33,535 nucleotides of DNA, taken from positions 1 to 33,535 of the forward strand of contig NZ_JAENYR010000014.1 in assembly GCF_016841685.1 (NCBI RefSeq). The letters run 5' to 3'. Within the stretch, counting starts at the first letter, position 1. Each line of letters starts with the position of its first letter. The position numbers and the translations under genes were made by a program. Below, in pieces: positions 1 to 7,238 of this stretch. This DNA is from Thiohalomonas denitrificans (GTDB lineage Bacteria > Pseudomonadota > Gammaproteobacteria > Thiohalomonadales > Thiohalomonadaceae). A model generated the notes under the pieces. It was not told the origin of the DNA, ran no database searches, and saw nothing but the letters and a program-made list of their open reading frames with translations.

Positions 1-369
1 TCACTGATTCGGGCCTGCGCAGCAGGGGGTACGGCTCGCAATGACGGCTAAAGGTTCGTCACCGATTCGGGCCTGCGCAGCAGGGGGTACGGCTCGCAAT
101 GACGGCTAAATGTTCGTTACTGATTCGGGCTGCGGAGCGGCGGGTATGCTCCTGAAGAACTTTCCCCGCTGTCATTACGAGGAGCCACAGCGACGAAGTA
201 ATCTCCTGCTCCCCACCCCCGGATTGCCGCGTCGCTTGGGGCTCCTCCTGATGACGGATAAGAGTTCGTCATCGATTCGGGGCAGCGCAGCGGCGGGTAG
301 TGCTCGCAATGACGGCTGAACGTTCGTCACTGATTCGGGGCTGCGGAGCGGCCGGTGGGGCTCGCAATG
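1..369. repeat. 58-bp tandem repeat array, interrupted
   Basis: Units beginning with a TCACTGATTCGGG-type sequence start at 1, 59, 117, 269 and 327. The spacing is exactly 58 bp between the first three and between the last two. The third unit is stretched to 152 bp by a palindromic insertion. The last unit is partial and ends in GGGGCTCGCAATGG near 369. Each unit carries CTCGCAATGACGG, which resembles one arm of a widespread bacterial palindrome (CGTCATTGCGAG...). The array is probably cut by the left window edge. No coding sequence is supported here. From 370 to 547 I see only AT-richer intergenic DNA leading to the GTPase gene. Confidence 0.85.
171..255. repeat. Palindromic REP/MITE-like element inside the tandem array
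   Basis: The left arm begins GTCATTACGAGGAGCC at 171 and the right arm ends GGGGCTCCTCCTGATGAC at 255. The arms are imperfect inverted repeats (CGACGAAGTAATC against GATTGCCGCGTCG). This matches a palindrome type commonly scattered between genes in Proteobacteria. About 94 extra bases, including this element, lie inside the third 58-bp unit. Confidence 0.75.
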
Positions 370-547
370 GATAGCGCGCCGAGCATCTCCCAAAGTCTCC
401 CGATTTTTCCCTTTTGATTTACTTCATCGTAATTGTACTCGTCTGCAGGTTCTACTTGATCTACAACTTAATCCATATTACCGGCAATATGTGCGGGTTC
501 CGGGTGCGGGACGGCCGGTTACGACTCATCGATGACGGAGAATAACA

Positions 548-2053
548 TTGCGCGCCGATCCGGTAATTGAGAAGCGACTGCAGAGCCTCGAATCCCATCT
601 CACACATGAAAATCCGGTCTTGCTTTCCGCGGTCAAGAGCTTCAGGGAACTCGACCGTGTCGCCTATCGGATGGGGCTCCTCAAACGCACGCAGTCCTAC
701 GCGACCCTGATTCCCTGGTGGCCGCTGATTTCTGTTCTCGGGACCTTCTCTTCAGGAAAGTCCACGTTTATCAACTATTACCTGGATTACCCTCTCCAGC
801 TCACAGGCAATCAGGCGGTCGATGACAAGTTCACCGTCGTGTGTCACGGCCGCGAAGGGGAGGTGCACACGCTGCCAGGATTGGCCCTGGATGCGGACCC
901 TCGTTTCCCCTTCTATCAGATCGGTGAAGAGATCGACAAAGTCGCAGAGGGGGAGGGGCGGCGCATCGATGCCTACCTCCAGCTCAAAACCTGCCCTTCC
1001 GAGGTGTTGCGGGGCAAGATCCTCATCGATTCGCCCGGCTTCGATGCGGACGAACAGCGCACCTCGATTCTGCGCATTACCGAACACATTGTGGACCTGT
1101 CGGACCTGGTGCTGGTGTTCTTCGATGCCCGCCATCCCGAACCGGGCGCGATGCACGATACCCTGGAGTACCTGGTGGCGGACACCATCCGCCGGCCCGA
1201 CTCGAGTAAATTTCTCTATATCCTCAATCAGATTGACACCGCCGCCCGTGAAGACAATCCCGAGGAGGTCTTCGGAGCCTGGCAGCGGGCCCTGTCGCAA
1301 AAGGGACTGACCGCCGGTCGTTTTTACACCATCTATAACCCGGAAGCGGCCAACCCGATCGACGACGAAAGCCTGCAGCGTCGTTTCGAGAGCAAGCGCG
1401 ATCGTGATCTCGAAGAGATCCGTAGTCGAATGGAACAGGTCACCATCGAGCGGGCCTACCGGATAGTCGGTGCCCTGGAGTCCAAGGCACGGGATATCGA
1501 GGAGCGGGTGGTTCCGCTGCTGTCCGAAGCAATCGGTCGCTGGCGGCGGCTGACACTCGGGCTCGATGCCGTGCTGCTTCTGGTCGTGCTAACGGCCTTT
1601 CTGGTGATAACGATTCAGGCCGGCTACTGGGAGGGCCTACGTTTTACCGCTCCCTGGTTCCAGAGCCTGATGGAGAACGCCAACCTGGGCATTGCCGTTG
1701 CAGTGGTTTTGGTCGCCCTCCTGGCTTATCTGCATCACATCATGCGTAATATCGCCGGTCGCCGCGTCCTCAAGTGGCTCACGGCGCAAGCCGAGAGCAG
1801 TCTGGATCGGGCCAGTCTGGCCGGTGCCTTCCGCAAAAGCACCCGCTTCTGGCACCGCCCATTCAGTCAGACCCCGATTGGCTGGGGTCGCCGGGCCCGT
1901 AAACGCATCGCCCGCGTGGTTGCCGATACCGATCGCTTCGTGCAGAGCCTGAATGACCGGTTTGCAGACCCCACCGGCAAACCGAAGGGTACCGCGGAGG
2001 ACAGCAAATCCGGATCGGTGGCGACAGTCCGCTCTGACAGCGAGATACAGTAA
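548..2053 (+). CDS. Membrane-anchored dynamin-like GTPase
   Basis: A 501-residue protein with a G1/P-loop GTFSSGKST at residues 65-73, a G3 motif DSPG at 161-164 and a G4-like NQID at 227-230. Two hydrophobic segments lie at about 337-360 and 376-398, followed by a basic C-terminal region. This layout (N-terminal GTPase, helical middle, paired membrane helices) is typical of bacterial dynamin-like or mitofusin-like GTPases that act at the inner membrane; the exact role is unknown. The start is TTG, supported by GGAG at 537-540 with a 7-base spacer. The gene ends 66 bp before gacA and has a hairpin after it. NQID instead of N/TKxD is a mild departure from the consensus. A family assignment beyond dynamin-like is not possible by eye. 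Confidence 0.8.
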   Translation: MRADPVIEKRLQSLESHLTHENPVLLSAVKSFRELDRVAYRMGLLKRTQSYATLIPWWPLISVLGTFSSGKSTFINYYLDYPLQLTGNQAVDDKFTVVCHGREGEVHTLPGLALDADPRFPFYQIGEEIDKVAEGEGRRIDAYLQLKTCPSEVLRGKILIDSPGFDADEQRTSILRITEHIVDLSDLVLVFFDARHPEPGAMHDTLEYLVADTIRRPDSSKFLYILNQIDTAAREDNPEEVFGAWQRALSQKGLTAGRFYTIYNPEAANPIDDESLQRRFESKRDRDLEEIRSRMEQVTIERAYRIVGALESKARDIEERVVPLLSEAIGRWRRLTLGLDAVLLLVVLTAFLVITIQAGYWEGLRFTAPWFQSLMENANLGIAVAVVLVALLAYLHHIMRNIAGRRVLKWLTAQAESSLDRASLAGAFRKSTRFWHRPFSQTPIGWGRRARKRIARVVADTDRFVQSLNDRFADPTGKPKGTAEDSKSGSVATVRSDSEIQ

Positions 2054-2063
2054 AGGCTATAAT
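2034..2063 (+). promoter_or_regulatory. Sigma-70 type promoter for gacA
   Basis: CTGACA at 2034-2039 (5/6 to the -35 consensus), an 18-base spacer, and a perfect TATAAT at 2058-2063 overlapping the GTPase stop codon. Transcription would start at about 2070, just at the hairpin described next. Confidence 0.5.
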
Positions 2064-2065
2064 TG

Positions 2066-2098
2066 CCGTTGGCCGCCTCGGGGAGCGGCCGGTTTTTC
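2066..2098 (+). terminator. Hairpin plus T-run after the GTPase gene / in the gacA leader
   Basis: GGCCGC (2071-2076) pairs with GCGGCC (2085-2090) around an 8-base loop, extended by G-U pairs, and is followed by TTTTT at 2093-2097. It fits a rho-independent terminator for the GTPase gene. Because the promoter at 2034-2063 fires just before it, it could instead be a leader hairpin of the gacA transcript. Confidence 0.6.
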
Positions 2099-2119
2099 CT
2101 TCAAAGGTCCAAAGCAAAA

Positions 2120-2770
2120 ATGATAAAGGTCCTGCTTGTCGACGATCATGAACTGGTCCGCACCGGTATCCGCCGGCTGCTGGAAGATATAGAGGACATT
2201 GAAGTCTGTAGTGAAGCCTCCAGTGGTGAAGAGGCGCTGAACAGGGTCGCTGAATGCCATCCGGATGTGGTGCTGATGGACCTCAGCATGCCTGGGATCG
2301 GTGGACTGGAAACCACCCGGAAACTCTCACTGAATAGCCCGGATGTGGCCGTAATCATTGTTACCGTGCATACCGACGCCCCTTTCCCTAGCCGCCTGAT
2401 GCAAGCCGGGGCGATGGGCTATCTCTCCAAGGGGGGGAGTCTCGACGAAATGCTGCAGGCCATTCGCGAGGTGAAGAACGGGGGGCGCTATATCAGTCCC
2501 AATATCGCCCAAAACCTTGCACTCTCGCTGATGGATGAAAAGGAGTCGCCGTTCTCGGTGCTCTCGGAAAGGGAACTGCAGGTCATGTTCATGCTGATCC
2601 AGGGTCAAAAGGTCGCGAGCATTTCCGAAAAACTGAATCTCAGTCCCAAGACCATCAGTACCTACCGCCATCGCGTATTCGAAAAGCTTAAGGTCCAGAA
2701 CGATGCGGGGCTCACTCGCCTGGCTATGTGTCACGGGCTCCTGGATGGCTATTTATCTTCTAATCAGTAA
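2120..2770 (+). CDS. gacA: Response regulator GacA/UvrY (LuxR-type)
   Basis: A 216-residue two-component response regulator. The N-terminal receiver domain has acidic residues D8-D9, phospho-acceptor D54 in LMDLSMPG, and a conserved Lys in GYLSKG. The C-terminal LuxR/FixJ helix-turn-helix is seen as LSERELQV...SPKTISTYRHRVFEKL. The gacA-uvrC-pgsA order is the classic gammaproteobacterial arrangement and identifies it as GacA/UvrY, which in relatives is phosphorylated by the hybrid kinase GacS/BarA and turns on Csr/Rsm small RNAs. The start at ATG 2120 begins exactly at the receiver domain; the in-frame extension upstream runs through the hairpin and is unlikely. No partner kinase is in the window, but a lone HPt protein is (13616-13966). 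Confidence 0.93.
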   Translation: MIKVLLVDDHELVRTGIRRLLEDIEDIEVCSEASSGEEALNRVAECHPDVVLMDLSMPGIGGLETTRKLSLNSPDVAVIIVTVHTDAPFPSRLMQAGAMGYLSKGGSLDEMLQAIREVKNGGRYISPNIAQNLALSLMDEKESPFSVLSERELQVMFMLIQGQKVASISEKLNLSPKTISTYRHRVFEKLKVQNDAGLTRLAMCHGLLDGYLSSNQ

Positions 2771-2961
2771 GTTACGCGTGTTTTTTCAACAAAAAGTGAA
2801 GTCTGGGTTTTCTCCGTTTTCAGGGCAAATTGGTAGATAATCAGCACCATACAGGCGTCTCTTCATCTCATCTGTGAAGTGTTTGCGCCCTCCCTTCGCA
2901 TTCCCAGGGAACCGCCGACCGGTATCGGCTTCCAACCCCCGAATGAGTACCTGAAAATCCA

Positions 2962-4806
2962 ATGAACCCCGATAACCAGGAAACCTTCGATATCCAGGGT
3001 TTTCTCCAGACCTTGACCACCCGGCCGGGTGTCTACCGTATGCTCGACGGGGAGGGCAGGATCATCTACGTCGGTAAGGCACGAAGCCTTAAACGGCGTG
3101 TCTCCAGCTATTTCCAGCGCCGGGACGACTCCCCAAAAACCCGCAGCCTGGTCGCACAGATTCGCAGCATCGAAGTCACGGTAACCCAGACCGAGGGCGA
3201 GGCGCTGCTGCTCGAAAACAACCTGATAAAAAAGCACCGACCACGCTACAACGTGCTGCTGCGGGACGATAAGAGTTACCCGTACATCTTCCTCTCCGAG
3301 GGACCGTTTCCGCGCCTCGGGTTTCACCGTGGCCGCCGCCGGACCAAAGGGCGCTACTTCGGGCCGTTTCCCAACGCTTCGGCGGTTCGCGAGAGCCTGA
3401 GCTTGCTGCAGAAAATCTTTCCGGTGCGCCAATGCGAGGACAGCTACTACGCCAACCGGCACCGGCCCTGCCTGCAATACCAGATAAAACGCTGCACCGG
3501 CCCCTGTGTCGATCGGGTGGATGAGGCCAGCTACCAGGAGGACGTGCGCCACTCGGTCATGTTTCTGGAGGGCAAGAGCAGTCAGGTCATCGACGAACTG
3601 GTACAGCGCATGGAGCAAGCATCGGAAAAGCTGGAGTTCGAGCAAGCCGCCCGCTACCGGGACCAAATCGTCAACCTGCGACGCGTCCAGGAAAAACAGT
3701 ACGTCAGTGGAGAACGGGGCGACCTGGACGTCCTCGCGGTGCACCAGCAGGCCGGCATCAGTTGCGTCGAGGTCTTTTTCATTCGTGGCGGCCGGAATCT
3801 GGGCAATCGTATCTACTACCCCCGGCACACGACCCATGCCCAGCCGGACGAGGTAATCGGTGCCTTCATTGCCCAATACTACCTGGCTAACCGCACCGAC
3901 CGTCCGGTGCCTCCCGAGCTGCTGCTGAACCTCGAACCGGAAGACCGCGAACTGCTGGAGCAGGTCCTGGGGGAGCGGGCCGGGCGCAAGGTTGCAGTCA
4001 CAGCCAAGGTGCGCGGCGATCGGGCACGCTGGGTGGAGATGGCAGTACGGAATGCGGAGCACGCCCTTAAAGCCCACCTGGCTACCCGAAGTAGTCAGCA
4101 AAAGCGTTTCGAAGCCCTGCAGGAGGAGCTCGGGCTGAGCGAACTGCCGCGCCGTATCGAATGCTTCGACATTAGCCATACGCAGGGTGAAGCCACCGTC
4201 GCCTCCTGCGTGGTGTTCGATAACAACGGACCGCTCAAATCGGATTACCGCCGCTTCAATATCGAAAACATCACCCCCGGCGATGATTACGCCGCGATGC
4301 ATCAGGCGTTGACTCGACGTTTTCGACGCCTCAAGGAGGAAGACGGCAAGCTGCCCGACCTACTGCTCATCGACGGCGGCAAAGGGCAAATCACCCAGGC
4401 CGAAGCGGTGCTTGGTGATCTCCAGGTCGCGGGCGTGACCCTGGTCGGCGTGGCCAAGGGAGCGAGCCGTCGACCCGGACTGGAGCAGTTGATTATTTCC
4501 GGGCACAATGGCGCTGTCTCGCTGCCGCCCGATTCGCCGGCACTGCACCTGATTCAGCATGTCCGCGATGAAGCGCATCGTTTCGCCATCGCGGGCCATC
4601 GGCAACGGCGTGCCAAAAGCCGCCGCAGCTCACCGCTGGAGGCCATCGACGGGCTTGGGCCAAAGCGGCGACAGCAGCTCTTGCGCCAGTTCGGCGGGCT
4701 TCAGGAGGTAGTGCGGGCAGGGGTCGAAGACCTGAGTTCCGTGCACGGCATCAGCCGACAGTTGGCACAACGTATTTATGACACGCTGCATCCGGATGAG
4801 AAATAG
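2962..4806 (+). CDS. uvrC: UvrABC nucleotide excision repair subunit UvrC
   Basis: A 614-residue protein, normal length for UvrC. UvrC makes the 3' and 5' incisions around bulky DNA lesions after UvrA2B loads UvrB. The GIY-YIG nuclease domain is at the N-terminus (GVY at 23-25, YVG at 36-38), and a UVR domain that binds UvrB is near 208-243 (FEQAARYRDQI). The RNase H-like nuclease domain carries ECFDISHTQGE and LLIDGGKGQ, and the C-terminus has helix-hairpin-helix repeats (IDGLGPKRRQQLL, VHGISRQLAQRI). The ATG at 2962 gives the standard N-terminus. It lies 191 bp after gacA and its stop directly abuts pgsA (TAG then ATG), so uvrC and pgsA are cotranscribed. Confidence 0.97.
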   Translation: MNPDNQETFDIQGFLQTLTTRPGVYRMLDGEGRIIYVGKARSLKRRVSSYFQRRDDSPKTRSLVAQIRSIEVTVTQTEGEALLLENNLIKKHRPRYNVLLRDDKSYPYIFLSEGPFPRLGFHRGRRRTKGRYFGPFPNASAVRESLSLLQKIFPVRQCEDSYYANRHRPCLQYQIKRCTGPCVDRVDEASYQEDVRHSVMFLEGKSSQVIDELVQRMEQASEKLEFEQAARYRDQIVNLRRVQEKQYVSGERGDLDVLAVHQQAGISCVEVFFIRGGRNLGNRIYYPRHTTHAQPDEVIGAFIAQYYLANRTDRPVPPELLLNLEPEDRELLEQVLGERAGRKVAVTAKVRGDRARWVEMAVRNAEHALKAHLATRSSQQKRFEALQEELGLSELPRRIECFDISHTQGEATVASCVVFDNNGPLKSDYRRFNIENITPGDDYAAMHQALTRRFRRLKEEDGKLPDLLLIDGGKGQITQAEAVLGDLQVAGVTLVGVAKGASRRPGLEQLIISGHNGAVSLPPDSPALHLIQHVRDEAHRFAIAGHRQRRAKSRRSSPLEAIDGLGPKRRQQLLRQFGGLQEVVRAGVEDLSSVHGISRQLAQRIYDTLHPDEK

Positions 4807-5391
4807 ATGAGATTCACCATACCCACAATCCTGACGCTCTTGCGCATCGTACTGATCCCGGTATTTGTGGTTTTCTATTACCTTCCGGTTGAATGGGCGC
4901 ACTTGGCGACCACCGTCATTTTTGCCTCTGCCGCGGTGACCGATTGGCTCGACGGCTATCTCGCCCGCCGGCTGCAGGCGCATTCACCATTCGGTGCATT
5001 TCTGGACCCGGTGGCGGACAAGTTGATGGTGACCACTGCGCTGGTGTTCATCGTTGACAGCAATCCCACCGCATTCAACGGATTCTGGATGGCACTGCCG
5101 GCGGCCATTATTATTGGTCGCGAGATCACCATCTCGGCGCTTCGTGAGTGGATGGCCGAACTGGGGGCCACCGCAGCCGTGGCGGTAAGCATGCTCGGCA
5201 AGATAAAAACCACCGCGCAGATGGCGGCCCTGTTGCTGCTCATCTACCAAGAGCCCCTTGCGGGTTTGCCGACCGCTCTGGTAGGATTCGCGCTTCTTTA
5301 CGTCGCCGCCGTACTGACGCTCTGGTCGATGGTGAGGTACATGAGGGCGGCCTGGCCGGTGCTTCTGGTGCGGGAAAGTTCGGAGCTTTAG
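4807..5391 (+). CDS. pgsA: CDP-diacylglycerol--glycerol-3-phosphate 3-phosphatidyltransferase
   Basis: A 194-residue integral membrane enzyme that makes phosphatidylglycerophosphate from CDP-diacylglycerol and glycerol-3-phosphate, the committed step to phosphatidylglycerol and cardiolipin. The CDP-alcohol phosphatidyltransferase signature is complete: D46, D49-G50, A53-R54, G63, D67 and D71 with canonical spacing. Several hydrophobic helices surround it (for example residues 8-25 and the C-terminal third). The ATG follows the uvrC stop codon with no gap, indicating translational coupling. Length and context are typical of PgsA. The stop at 5391 is followed by a hairpin that overlaps the tRNA promoter. 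Confidence 0.96.
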   Translation: MRFTIPTILTLLRIVLIPVFVVFYYLPVEWAHLATTVIFASAAVTDWLDGYLARRLQAHSPFGAFLDPVADKLMVTTALVFIVDSNPTAFNGFWMALPAAIIIGREITISALREWMAELGATAAVAVSMLGKIKTTAQMAALLLLIYQEPLAGLPTALVGFALLYVAAVLTLWSMVRYMRAAWPVLLVRESSEL

Positions 5392-5395
5392 CTGC

Positions 5396-5418
5396 GAGAG
5401 CTTGACACCGAAGCTCTC
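5396..5418 (+). repeat. Perfect 8-bp inverted repeat over the tRNA -35 box
   Basis: GAGAGCTT at 5396-5403 and AAGCTCTC at 5411-5418 flank a 7-base loop. The repeat begins 5 bp after the pgsA stop and contains the -35 hexamer TTGACA in its centre. It could act as the pgsA transcript end or as an operator; no T-run follows. Confidence 0.6.
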
Positions 5419-5429
5419 CTGAATACAAT
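5402..5429 (+). promoter_or_regulatory. Strong sigma-70 promoter of the tRNA cluster
   Basis: A perfect TTGACA at 5402-5407, a 16-base spacer and TACAAT at 5424-5429 (5/6). The predicted start near 5436 is preceded by a GC-rich discriminator (GAGCGTCGC), as in stringently controlled stable-RNA promoters. Confidence 0.75.
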
Positions 5430-5448
5430 GAGCGTCGCTTTGAATTAT

Positions 5449-5524
5449 GCGGGAATAGCTCAGCTGGTAGAGCACAACCTTGCCAAGGTTGGGGTCGCGA
5501 GTTCGAATCTCGTTTCCCGCTCCA
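5449..5524 (+). tRNA. tRNA-Gly (GCC), copy 1
   Basis: A 76-nt cloverleaf with acceptor GCGGGAA/TTCCCGC, a D-arm with AGCTCAGCTGGTAGAGC, anticodon GCC in CCTTGCCAAGG, a T-loop GTTCGAATC and an encoded CCA end. It is identical to the copy at 5662-5737. Confidence 0.97.
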
Positions 5525-5534
5525 AACGCCGAAA

Positions 5535-5566
5535 CCTCGGCCGATAAGCCGGGGTTTTTTGTTTTT
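5535..5566 (+). terminator. Intrinsic terminator between tRNA-Gly and tRNA-Cys
   Basis: CCTCGGC (5535-5541) pairs with GCCGGGG (5548-5554) around a 6-base loop, followed by T6-G-T5. The T-run ends directly at the first base of tRNA-Cys. Confidence 0.8.
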
Positions 5567-5640
5567 GGCTGGGTGGCAGAGTGGTTATGCAGCGGCCTGC
5601 AAAGCCGTGTACAGCGGTTCGATTCCGCTCCCAGCCTCCA
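5567..5640 (+). tRNA. tRNA-Cys (GCA)
   Basis: A 74-nt cloverleaf with acceptor GGCTGGG/CCCAGCC, anticodon GCA in GGCCTGCAAAGCC, a T-loop GTTCGATTC and an encoded CCA end. It starts immediately after a terminator T-run and has no clear promoter of its own, so it may depend on readthrough. Confidence 0.96.
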
Positions 5641-5661
5641 TATAAGAGTAAATGATAAAAA

Positions 5662-5737
5662 GCGGGAATAGCTCAGCTGGTAGAGCACAACCTTGCCAAG
5701 GTTGGGGTCGCGAGTTCGAATCTCGTTTCCCGCTCCA
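5662..5737 (+). tRNA. tRNA-Gly (GCC), copy 2
   Basis: It is identical over all 76 nt to the copy at 5449-5524, including the encoded CCA. It follows tRNA-Cys by 21 bp and is followed by its own terminator, so the two Gly genes bracket the Cys gene. Confidence 0.97.
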
Positions 5738-5742
5738 AATCG

Positions 5743-5774
5743 AAAAAAACCCCGGCCCTCGTGCCGGGGTTTTT
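5743..5774 (+). terminator. Intrinsic terminator after tRNA-Gly copy 2
   Basis: CCCCGGC (5750-5756) and GCCGGGG (5763-5769) form a perfect 7-bp stem with a 6-base loop. It is preceded by a run of A and followed by TTTTT, so it could work in both directions. Confidence 0.88.
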
Positions 5775-5838
5775 GTTTAAGGTCAGCGAAGACCTCCCTT
5801 TTTGACCTACCGTTGGGTAGAATCGCAGCGATTCCACC

Positions 5839-5925
5839 GCCCGGGTGGCGAAATTGGTAGACGCAAGGGACTTAAAATCCCTCGGGGGCAACCCCGTACC
5901 GGTTCGAGTCCGGTCCCGGGCACCA
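5839..5925 (+). tRNA. tRNA-Leu (TAA)
   Basis: An 87-nt class II tRNA with acceptor GCCCGGG/CCCGGGC, anticodon TAA in GGGACTTAAAATCCC, a long variable arm (CGGGGGCAACCCCG), a T-loop GTTCGAGTC and an encoded CCA end. Confidence 0.96.
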
Positions 5926-5969
5926 TTTATCTGACCAGCAAATCCCAAGTTCCTTCTGGCTTTTGTAGC

Positions 5970-6200
5970 TTAAGCTGAACCGGGTGGATTCTCTTCGAGG
6001 TCCTTGCGATAGGCCTCGACCGCCTGAATCTCCTCCTTCAGAGCTTCGAGGTATTCGTCCAGTGCCAATTTTTCATCCTCTTGCGAGGGCCGGCGCCAAC
6101 AGCAGGGACCCGCTCCCCATGGTGGCGGTCCGTAGCTCGGATAGCCGTGAGGCCAAGGCCCCCAATGATGCCCGAAATAGCCACATCTTCCCTTCGGCAT
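5970..6200 (-). CDS. Small Gly/Pro/Trp-rich protein with acidic helical tail
   Basis: A 76-residue protein. The first ~38 residues are rich in G, P, W, Y, H and C (MPKGRCGYFGHHWGPWPHGY, then a CCW pair). The remainder is a charged amphipathic helix (EYLEALKEEIQAVEAYRKDL) that could form a coiled coil. The start at ATG 6200 is set by AGGGAGGG on the minus strand with a 7-base spacer. It resembles in style the small DUF5320-like proteins with a glycine-rich head and coiled-coil tail, but I cannot confirm the family. The Cys and His residues in the head could bind metal; that is inference. No partner is evident: it lies alone between tRNA-Leu and the broken methyltransferase. Confidence 0.7.
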   Translation of the reverse strand: MPKGRCGYFGHHWGPWPHGYPSYGPPPWGAGPCCWRRPSQEDEKLALDEYLEALKEEIQAVEAYRKDLEENPPGSA

Positions 6201-6279
6201 TGTGAATCCCTCCCTTTCGGATCTTTCAATCAATATAGTGGTCCATGCGGCAAATAGACCACTAGCAGCAGCGTGCCGA

Positions 6280-6342
6280 TGAGGTGACAACTCACCTCAG
6301 CGATCCTCCGGCGATGACAGTAGTGCATATGCCGCCGGGCGG
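6280..6342. repeat. Two small hairpins in the intergenic region
   Basis: GAGGTGA...TCACCTC with a 4-base loop lies near 6280-6297, and a GCCGCCGGGCGGC palindrome lies near 6331-6343. The surrounding 6201-6451 has no supported gene. No T-run follows either hairpin on the plus strand, so they are not clear terminators. Confidence 0.5.
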
Positions 6343-6451
6343 CGAATGCTTTGGAGGGCAGTTGGCTACCCTTACGCTGATATTTTGTCGCTCCGGAATG
6401 GGGCGGGAGGCTCGGCGACATGCGAGAAAAAGGGGGCGGCCCCAAGTGTGA

Positions 6452-7073
6452 ACCATTGTTTCTCACCATCGGCGCTACGAGGAGTGGTTTGAGCATCACC
6501 AAGCAGCTCTTTCCGAACTACTTGCGGTACGCGTCTTGCTGCCCTGGGACGGTCGGGGACTCGAAATCGGGGTCGGCAGCGGGCGTTTCGTCGGTCCTCT
6601 GGGTGTTGGGTTCGGCATCGATCCAGCCGCCGAGATGTTCGTTTACGCCCGAATGCGGGGCATAAATGTCGCAGGCGGGGTCGCCGAAGCACTTCCTTTC
6701 GGGAACGCCACGTTCGATTACGCCCATTATCGTGACCACCATCTGCTTCGTCGACGATGCCGCAGCGATGCTGCGTAAGGCGGCACGGGTACTCAAGCGG
6801 GACGGAGTGCTCGTCATCGGCCTGATCGATAGGGAAAGTCCGTTGGGACAGGAGTATCTCGCCCACCAGAGCGAAAACGTCTTCTACCGTGAGGCGACCT
6901 TCTTTTCCGCCGCCGAGGTCGACGCCTTGCTCAGAAAAGCGGGCTTCACCGACTTCGCATGGCTGCAGACACTCACCACTCCTCTTTCGCAAGTCCGGGA
7001 AATTGAGCCAGTTCGTGCGGGCACGGGCCGCGGTGCCTTTCTAGCGGTCCGTGCCCGTGCCGGTACGCCATAA
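6452..7073 (+). pseudogene. Frameshifted class I SAM-dependent methyltransferase
   Basis: One reading frame from 6452 gives YEEWFEHHQAALSELL, then a SAM-binding motif I (GLEIGVGSG), an acidic motif II (GIDPAAEM) and AEALPFGNATFDY. At about 6722-6728 the homology moves to another frame that continues VTTICFVDDAAAMLRKAARV, then VLVIGLIDRESPLGQEYL and ends at 7073. A single extra C near 6725 explains the shift. There is also an in-frame TGA at 6449, and no good start codon is seen upstream in the first frame, so the 5' end is damaged or wrongly read. The domains match small Methyltransf_11 enzymes; the substrate is unknown. It may be a true pseudogene or a sequence error. Confidence 0.75.
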
Positions 7074-7238
7074 GAGACGCATCGCTCTTGGTGCGCAGCT
7101 GTAATCCTGTGTTGTCACTGTATCGTGCGTCACCACCCCCTGACGTTCCTCTTGCTAGTTTTGCAGGAGAAGAGGATGTAGCAGTGCTTGCCATGGGGCG
7201 AGCTACCGCAAGTGTGCGAGGTTCTCGAAGGAATATTC

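Noticed and set aside
1-369. CRISPR array
   Set aside because: The 58-bp repeats are contiguous with no unique spacers, and no cas gene is present.
2863-4302. A 479-codon open frame on the minus strand across uvrC
   Set aside because: It is fully antisense to uvrC, whose domains are unmistakable. The antisense protein has no recognisable motif and arises from codon bias in GC-rich DNA.
5802-5823. Promoter for tRNA-Leu (TTGACC and TAGAAT)
   Set aside because: The spacer is only 10 bases, too short for sigma-70; no better pair was found, so none is listed.
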